From Trochalopteron elliotii (lineage: Eukaryota > Chordata > Aves > Passeriformes > Leiothrichidae), in NCBI GenBank assembly GCA_024734555.1, contig JANPWX010019236.1:286830-350829 (forward strand): a DNA stretch of 64,000 bases, written 5' to 3'. Both the position numbers and the translations under genes were made by a program. Below, piece by piece: positions 56,144 to 64,000 of the stretch. The notes under the pieces were generated by a model. It worked only from the letters and a program-made list of their open reading frames with translations. It did not search any database and was not told the origin of the DNA. The number at the start of each line of letters is the position of its first letter. Position 1 is the first letter of the stretch.

Positions 56144-58025
56144 GGTAACATTTAGTCTCCCTCCAGGCATACATAACCTTTTTACACAGAAAAGCAGACA
56201 AGCATGGCTAAACACGTATTGGGGATGGGGAGAGGGAAATCTGGGATAGCAGCTGGTAATGAGGAAAGGCAGCTTTCCTCAACCAACAGGAAATCTGATT
56301 AGATGGAAAATGTTAAGGATGCTAATGTGAAACAAGCAGCTTTGTGGTTGCCCTTGACAATGCCTTGTTCTCTTCATCCCTAGCAGTGGAGTGGGGGGCA
56401 GAGCCAGTCCTGGGGCTGAGGCAAAGCTGGGATATTTCAGCACATTCAGCACTGCCTCTTCCACCTGCTCCGTGTGCACTGGCACTTCTGTCACCAGCAG
56501 AAACGTGGAGCCTTTCTGTTGTGATACAGAATGTCCCTTTGGTGCTCTGAGCATCGTGTCACCACTGATAGCACTGTTACTTGGCACTCTAATTATATCC
56601 TTTTCTTCTAGACTAAATCAGTCCTATTAGCCCTGCTCGGTCCTTTAATTATGTTAATGCATGTGTATTTCTGCATTTTAGAGGAGAAGAGGGAAGAGGA
56701 AGGGGGAGGAGAACTGTGTTGGAAATCAGAGAATTGTGAGAGGCTTTTAAACTTTACGTATTGTTCAGAACTAAAAATGCCTTTGTGTTCCAGTGAGGGA
56801 TAATGAGGATGAGCCACATGGAGCAGCACAGTGTCCAGGACACCCAGAGCAGGCCCCCATGGCAGAGGGACACTCATGAGGAGTTAAACCTTGCCTGAGC
56901 TCAGGTTTGACCTGGCCCAGCTGCTGGGGAGGCAGCCCCTGGTTCCTGTGCTCCCTCACATGATCCTGCAGAAACGTCACCCAGGTGATGGCCCTGTGAT
57001 GCTGAACTAACCACAGTTCATATGTGTTTTCCCTCCTGTCTTCTCATTTCAGTGGAGTGGAAAGCAGGGACTTGGTGTCCCGTTTGCTCTTGCCCTTTAA
57101 CCCTTTCCTGCTGCAGCTGAGCTGTCTGTCCTGGGGCTGCTCACCCCAGGGAAGGGGGAAGGCAGGCACTCTGCTGTTGGCTGATGCTGGGCCCTGCAGC
57201 CCTCACTGCCCTTTCCCTCAGCAAAGCCTTCCTCTTGGTTCTGCTTTTCCCTGCACCTCTCAGGCCCTCCTGTGGGGAATGTGGAGCCTTCTCCTGGCCT
57301 TGTTCCCAGGTTCTGGCACTGGCAAGAAGCAGCAATGCCTAAACCTTCTCCAGTACCAAAAGAAAGTAAACTCCTAAATCCTGCCTGTGTGGGTCCACAT
57401 GGAGTTGCTGCAGCTGTGGGCCCAAATCTGCAGTGAAGGGTGTTCTGAAGGGAGGGACAGAGACCAAAAGGCAAAGGTCTGCAGCTGCCACCAGTAGAAT
57501 GGCTTTTTCCTCCAAAGAGAAACAGTGATTAGCTGTTTAGCAACTTGAGTGATTAGCTGATAACCTCCTGTTTCAGGGGGCTGGGAGGCAGGGATGGCAC
57601 TGCACTCCTGCTTCAGAAGCTCAGTGCACCCAGCAGAGCAGCTCAGTCCTCCTGCCCTGATCCTCCAAAGCCTTTAAGCACGAGATTACCTTTAAACACG
57701 AGTGCTCCCAGCAGAGTCACAGGGGCTGGGAGCTGTTTAATGAGCTTACCTGAACACAGGCTGGGCCTGGCTCGGGTTCAGGCTCAGACAGTGCAAATCC
57801 AGAGTAATTCCACCAAAGTCCAAGATTTGCTCAATATTTACTTGTCTGCAAATGAGATCAGAACCCCTTCATATGGTTAAGTTTGATTTCTTCTTTTCTC
57901 ACTCCCTCAGCAGTTAATGTGGTTCTTATTGCCACAATGATTCATGATTGAACTTGCAAGTCATCATAGGAGTCCTAAGCAGCAGAGAAATTTAATGTTT
58001 CCCGTTATAAAGAGGGAAGAGAAGG

Positions 58026-58041
58026 ATCATCATCATCATCA
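58026..58041. repeat. (ATC)n microsatellite
   Basis: Five ATC units. Confidence 0.9.
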
Positions 58042-59125
58042 CTTGGACATCTCATCAGGATGAGTAGCAGTAACACTGCCTAGTGAATCACCTGAGCACT
58101 GGGTGCTTTATTATCTTTGGAAGGGTCTGGGGAGATCCTTCTCACTGTGTCTGCACACAACACTCAGTCCAAGAAGCAGCATGCAGACCTTGGTCTGTTT
58201 GTCAGACTCGCTTCTAGGAATAATGTGGCTGGAGGAAATGAGGATTAAATGTCAGTAATAAAGCTAGCTAATAATGAAGTGGTTTATTGGAGTGGGTTTT
58301 CCTGGTGGTAAAATCCAAAGCTGCAGCTGTAAATGTGAGTAGTGCAATTGTTAGCCAAATCTGTAGAATCAGAAAAGTCTGAGTCAGTAATGGCATTAGG
58401 AGCAGTAGAACTTTCATTTCAAGATGATGACTTTTAATTCTCAAACTGGACCTGGCATTAGCCCTGAACAGGTCATGGCAACCCAAAAAGAAGTGCTGTC
58501 TCTTACCTTACCTGTGTACCCTTTGAGAGAAATCTTTTATCTGTGCCTTCTGCTATTTTGTTCTAATCCCAAAGTAAATATTCACTGTGGAGACAGTATC
58601 TGGCACTTAGCATAGCTGAAGTAGGACATTTAGACCAAATGAGTCACCCTGATACTCTTTTCTCATCTCATCTTTAAAGGACTCTGAGATCTTCAAAGAG
58701 TGTTCCTTGCATGGGGGAAGGCCTTTGTCTTGCTCCTTTTCCATCCCATGACTCTCCTGAGAAAGCATCAGACTTCGTTCTTCAATCTGTCCTCATTTTA
58801 AATAAGGAGATGTAGTTCTTTATTAATAATGAAGGTTTTCCTTTGTACCTTACTCAGCGACACGGCCCATCATAATTATTGCACAAACCTGTCTTTATCA
58901 GTGCTAATGTCTGTAGTGTTCAAACACGGAGTGCCTTTGGGCTGGGATCATGACACATCCTCCATGATGTTCTAGGTTAGGCTGAGCCTGTAAATGAGGA
59001 GGAGTTGAAGTTCCCAGCTGCACTGAAGAGTTGTTCCCTTGCCCAAGACAGTCAGGTACAGGAGGACCAAGGACATGCAGAATTGAGGAGCAGCAGAGAT
59101 CCCCTGTGCCACACCTGTGTGCTGG

Positions 59126-59169
59126 AATTGCTCACCTCAGGGGTAATTAGGGGTAATTGCTCACCTCAG
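59126..59169. repeat. 29-bp partial tandem duplication
   Basis: The words AATTGCTCACCTCAG occur at 59126-59140 and 59155-59169, a spacing of 29 bp, linked by ggggtaattaggggt. Confidence 0.85.
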
Positions 59170-62100
59170 ACAGGTAATTGTCCATGGCTTCCAGTTCCAG
59201 GCCTCGCTCAGCCCACACCTGACTCAGGGGTTTCTGCTCTTCATCCCATCAGCAGTCTTAGCCTTCAGCAGCTGCTGCCTCTGAGGGCACAAAAATAAAC
59301 AAAGTTCACCAGGGTCCAGCAGGCTCCTCCTGTCCTGGATTATCTGGAAAAGGAGCTCAGTCTAACTTGGAGCTCAGGCTGCTCTCCCTGAGCTCCCTCA
59401 AGGTTTTTCCCTCACTCTCCTTGCTCTGCACCCTGCTCTGTCAGGGCTGGGGATGCTTTCTGAACAAAGCTGAAGAATTTTCACAGCAGTGGTGAGCACA
59501 CTGTGCAGCAATGTGCATTGCTGTTACTTTCTGATTGCATAAGCAGTTAACTTTGTGTGGTAGTACATTTGTCTCTACTTCTTGTTCTCTTTCAAATGTT
59601 CTGACCTGAAAGCAAAAGAAATTGAAGAAGCTTTACCCAGACCTCAGTCAGCACCAAGACTGCAAAAGGCCAGAATTTTCATGGAACACTTACATAAAGT
59701 TATTGAATGCCTTTTCAGTAGTAGCTGAGTGTTTGGGGAAAAGTCATTGCTCAGACTGTTTCATATTCAGGATTTTTGCCCACTGGTATCTATCTGCAGA
59801 ATTTTCCTGCTGTGTACAACTTCTTTGATCTTGCTTATATGCTTAAAAAGCTCCAGCTTTTGTAGGACAGTACAAAATATTTGCATGTCTTCTTTTAATG
59901 CAGCCCTTGTCGTCCAGGACAGAAAGGTGTGGTGCCAAGCAGTGGTGCTCAGGAAGGATTAACAGGTGTTTGCTGGGTGTTGTTCCTGGTGTTTCAGTCT
60001 TTCTGCCATGTGTTTGAAAGCAGATTGATCTTTTTTCTCTGAAAGACAGATTACAGAGATGTAAGCCCTAGAGATTACAAGGCACGTAAGCCTGCAGAGG
60101 TTCTGAACTGCAGAGTGTACCCAGCTCACAGCTGTACTTCCTCTTCAGTGACACAGTGGTGAACTCCTGGAAAGGAAACGAGGAAACAAGGAGAAATCCT
60201 TTCCAGGCATCTTGGATATTCCTGATCTGAAGCTATCTGCCACATTTTTCAAGTGTGCTAAATAATTTCTGCCTGTTGACATAGGAAGGAAAAAGTTAGG
60301 AATGTACACAACTTACTGCACAAGAAGTCTTTAGTTACAAACTGTCTTTCACGCTTGACATTTCCACATTACACAACAGTCCCTCCTGGAAAGGTTATTG
60401 GTGCAGCTGTCTTAGTTCTCACTGTTCTACTCTCTCTGGTCAAATTCAGCTCTCATGACAGAATAAGAACTTATGACCACTCTTCAAATCCGTGCCAGCA
60501 TCATTAAGTCACATTTTAATTTGTTTTGTGTGGCCTGTGGCATAGAGAGGTGAGAACACCAGTGCAAAATGGTGACTCAGGATAATGTTTTACAAGTATC
60601 TGAACATCCTGTTTGTTCTGAGCCCCACACAGAAGAAAAAGCAAGTGGCCCAAGATGGCTTGGCCTTAACTTCTCTGATGGAAGTTTGGGTTTCTTAACA
60701 AATGTTTTCCAAATAACAGCTGAATCTTTCTCCTTATCCTTGTTTTTTTTTCTTGTTACATTGCCCTTGTCTCAGGTTTTTGTGCTTGGCTCTTGTGGAA
60801 GACATTCCTTTGCTGTGTTCCTTGCAACCTTTCTGAGAAGCTTGGAGGCTCAGCTGGAGCCTGCCATGGTTAAAGGATGACACTGAGAGGTTTCTGGGGA
60901 GTGAGAAGGTGTCTGTACCCCACAGGAGCAGGACTTACCCCGTACAGCAGCCTGGGACTTCACCATCCTTGAAGGGTGGGTCATCCACTGTCACCAGACT
61001 TCCCAGGCCATGCAGGGCTCCAGTGGCAGAGCTGTGGGCTGGTGGCCTCAGGAAGAAGGGTTTGCTCTCCTGTCCTCTATTTGCCCCCGTGGACATCACT
61101 GCTTTGGGCTTTCCCAGCTTCCCTTCAGTGCTGCAGGGACAGGAGCCATAGGGAACCTCTGCAGGACAGGGATTTGAGCCTGCAGTGCACCTGGTGCTGA
61201 CTCCTCCACCTTTTCAAAAAGACTTCAGCAGCATAAACCACCTTTGTGGGGACTGTCAGTCTGTTCTCTAAATGTGCCTTTCCTCTGAGCAGCTCCAGGC
61301 TTTTTCGTTTCTGCAACAGGTGACATCAAATTAACACTTAGTTGCAGGAGTTGTTAAAAAACGCAGGGTGAATTTCAATTGTGCACCTTTGCTTAATTGG
61401 TGCCTGCCCCTGTTTCTCTTCCTCTTCAGCTCCAGCTTGGTAGAGTCAGTAATTAAAGACCAAATTTTTCTTTCTAGCTGCTCTTATCTCTGGTAAGTAT
61501 AATCATTTTCTCATTTCAGATGAGTGGCAAAACTGACCTCAGTATTGCTAGTGTTTCTTGGGTGGTGTTAGTAGAAAATGTTTCAGCTTCACATAAGATC
61601 TTCCCTTCTAATGGTGAGCTGTCAGCATTAATCCAGTGCAGTTCATGGGCCTGGCCTTTTTATGATAAATTTAGATTAAAGATACTGTAAAACCAGTAGT
61701 AAGCAAAAATTTGATTGGGACTTGAGCTGCCAAATGCAAGTAAGTGGTTTCTTTAATTGCTTGGATATTAAATTAGATAAATGTAAAAATAGTGAGGAAT
61801 TTTGCTGGTCTTTGTGCTAATAACAAATGAGCATGTTCAGGAAATTACTGTTTTAACTGAAAACAACTTGATGTAGTGCATTTCATGATATGTGCAGTGA
61901 AATATACAGTCAGTGTGATACAGGATGATCATCAGGAGGGAAGATGAGTTGAATAGAGTGACAAAAAGTGACAAGAGAATGGATATGAAGAACACCCAGG
62001 AGGAGAGGGCAGTCTGTGGACTCTAAAGCATTGTGGTATGGAGAAGGAGAGGTTCAGGTTGGAAAAGGTGAGTCTGGAGATGGCGAAGAAACTCTGCAAG

Positions 62101-64000
62101 GAGTGATGGAGAAGCTGGTGGTGTGGGCAGGTGAGCACCTGCTTTTGGATGAACTTGTTGGCTGCAGGTGGGATCCCAAACTGGAGTAGAGAGATCCTGA
62201 ACTCCAGTGGTTAGAAGGACACTGTGTTAGACAGGAGCTGGAAGCCTGGATGGACACCTCACAGTGGGAGAAGTTACCTGAGAGGACAAGAGATCTCCAG
62301 AGAAAAACAGGCAAGTGTCTCAGCTGAATTCTGAGCAGCATCCTCTTTGTTGTGCCAGCACTGCCAGAGGAAGGTGGTGTGTTCTCTGTGGGTGGTTCTG
62401 CCTCACCCTGTGAGGATCAGAGCCCTGAGCTGAGCACCCAGCTGCTTACACAGCACAGAGCTGCCTCTCCAGCCCCACATTCACAGCTCTGGACACACCC
62501 TTACATGCATGGCATTATTTAATGCTCTACACAGTGCATTCCAGTCACACAATTAGATTTTTCATGTCCTTATGTATTTTTAATGAAGTACATTGACTTC
62601 TGTAGAATGCTGCCAGTTGATGTCTGGTCAGGTGTATTTATGGTGGGTTCTTTAATTTACACATGCAAATGAAAGCATGAGTGTAATTGTTCATCCAGGA
62701 GAGTGAGGAAAATCACAGGGCAGCACTATGGCAATTTGTTATTGATGTAATCTCTCCTGTAGCAGAATTTGTACTGTCTCAACAGAATTCAGAAGGTGCC
62801 TTTTAAAAACTAATGTCTCAAAAGGACATGGTAAAAAAACCCAAACCCAACACTCCTGCCAGGTTTTTTTAGTGGTGTGGTTTGGAGTTGGGATTTTTTT
62901 TCAGTAGTTTCACTGCCAGCTTTTAAAGTCAGCTTGTTTCCAGCAGGATGATGTTGAGACAGACCCTTGCTGGCATTTTTCTTTGTAAGTCCTTGGCCAG
63001 ACTGTTATTTATTGGAATCCACTTCTCCTGAGATGTGGGCACTGAGAGGTGTTGGGCTGCAGGCCAGTTTGCCCTCTGAGTTCTGTGATACATCCCCAGA
63101 GATTTCATCACATCCCTGTGAAAGGCACCAGTGGCTTCAGCTGGTGGTGCAGAGCAGTTCTATCTTTATCTCTCCCCTCCTACAGGAGCTGTTTGTTATT
63201 CAGGTGCCAAGCTCTGGACCTTCATTCCCTGTTTTATTTCTAGCAATCTCTGTAACCTCTGCCTCACCAGTCCTTCTCTCTCCCTCTGGGTCCATGTCTG
63301 AGCTCAGGCTTTTGTTGCCCTTTCTGTCCTAAATGCCCTAAAGTCCATTTCTGTTCAGCTCTGGAGAGAACATTCTGGCTGGGAGGAAGGGTCAGCAAGG
63401 GAGAGGAAAGCCCAGTAGAACACTGTCACCTTTCCAGTCTCCTGGAGCTGGTGAACACTTACTTTTGAGGGCACAAATCCCTGGAATTTTTTTTTATCAT
63501 CTATAAATCAAGGTTTATAAGGAAAAACATGCAAACCTAAACTCACACATCAGATATCTCAAGAGACTTGTAGGGCTGCAGGTTCATTAGAAAGGAAACT
63601 TGTTAAAAGATTAAGTTGTAGTACTTTGATTTAGGATGGGACTCCAGGGAAGGATCAAAACACATCACTTCTTGCAGTTGATGTGCAGAACAAATTCACA
63701 AATAGTTTTGGGCTTATTTATGGTCTCTAAAAATCTAGTGGCAACAGTGTTAAGAACCTGGGAGAGTGGAGATCTGATTTCTGTCTTGTAATAACAAGAC
63801 TTGTTATTTTTTGTACGATGCTCCTTGTTCACACTGGCATTGCCCTGTTTGAAGTTGAGGACTTCACCTGTGCAATTTTTTAAAAGTCATTTATTATGCT
63901 AATAGTGAATGCAGAATTTTACTCTTTTCATTGTCCTCAACCCAAAGGTGTGTCTTTCTTTGGACTAACAATTATTACTGCTGGAGAAAAATTCAGTTTC

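Larger units (their letters stand above)
52157..64000. other. Intron downstream of the exon, no further exon found
   Basis: No second exon that could follow in phase 1 was recognised in these 11.8 kb. It holds the T-rich tract at 56096-56143, an ATC run at 58026 and the short duplication at 59126. Otherwise it is unique sequence, with no LTR or CR1 copy that I could identify. Confidence 0.55.

Noticed and set aside
1..64000. tRNA, rRNA, CRISPR arrays, bacterial operons or a gene cluster
   Set aside because: No cloverleaf, rRNA core sequence, regularly spaced repeat array or run of adjacent coding frames was recognised on either strand.

Overview
This window looks like 64 kb of non-coding DNA from a bird genome, most likely the inside of one or more very long introns. 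The evidence for a bird is three to four CR1 LINE 3' ends, with the avian-type tails and the 'ggtcccttccaac-ccaaacc' style 3' sequence, together with many solo LTRs of endogenous retroviruses. A songbird is a reasonable guess because LTRs are so abundant, but that is inference. No bacterial genes, operons, rRNA, tRNA or CRISPR arrays are visible.

Only one protein-coding segment is convincing. It is a 168-bp internal exon on the + strand at 51989-52156, with a phase-1 acceptor and a phase-1 donor, encoding 55 complete codons of a Lys/Cys-rich, probably cytoplasmic segment. I do not recognise the gene with enough certainty to name it. Both splice sites are sub-optimal, which fits an alternatively used cassette or alternative first-coding exon.

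The main structural content is retroviral. By aligning copies inside the window I could place the ends of thirteen solo LTRs: 1454-1749, 8620-9229, 9980-10557, 13850-14166, 17205-17503, 17642-18146, 24017-24623 (with 24233-24536 nested in it), 33349-33908, 34075-34369, 43751-44221, 48851-49135 and 51258-51561. Most carry TG...CA ends and most have target-site duplications (TSDs). They fall into six families, each present at least twice. One family has 4-bp TSDs (three copies), and most of the others have 6-bp TSDs or none that I can see. Two further LTR candidates (44718-45521 and 47981-48826) are weaker. No internal gag, pol or env region was recognised. Ten of the thirteen LTRs and three of the four CR1 pieces are antisense to the exon, the usual bias for insertions inside a transcribed + strand intron.

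Layout: 1-8619 is unique sequence with one LTR, a 31-bp minisatellite and a CpG-containing candidate conserved element. 8620-10557 holds an inverted pair of related LTRs. 10558-18430 holds T/G-rich DNA, a 144-bp tandem repeat and three LTRs. 18431-33348 is mostly unique DNA with a nested LTR pair and a perfect 24-bp palindrome. 33349-49135 holds several LTRs and the CR1 pieces. 49142-52156 holds an LTR and the exon. 52157-64000 is the downstream intron, with only simple repeats recognised. I found no previously undescribed biological system. The most interesting items are the unidentified exon, the nested and inverted LTR structures, and two long perfect palindromes.
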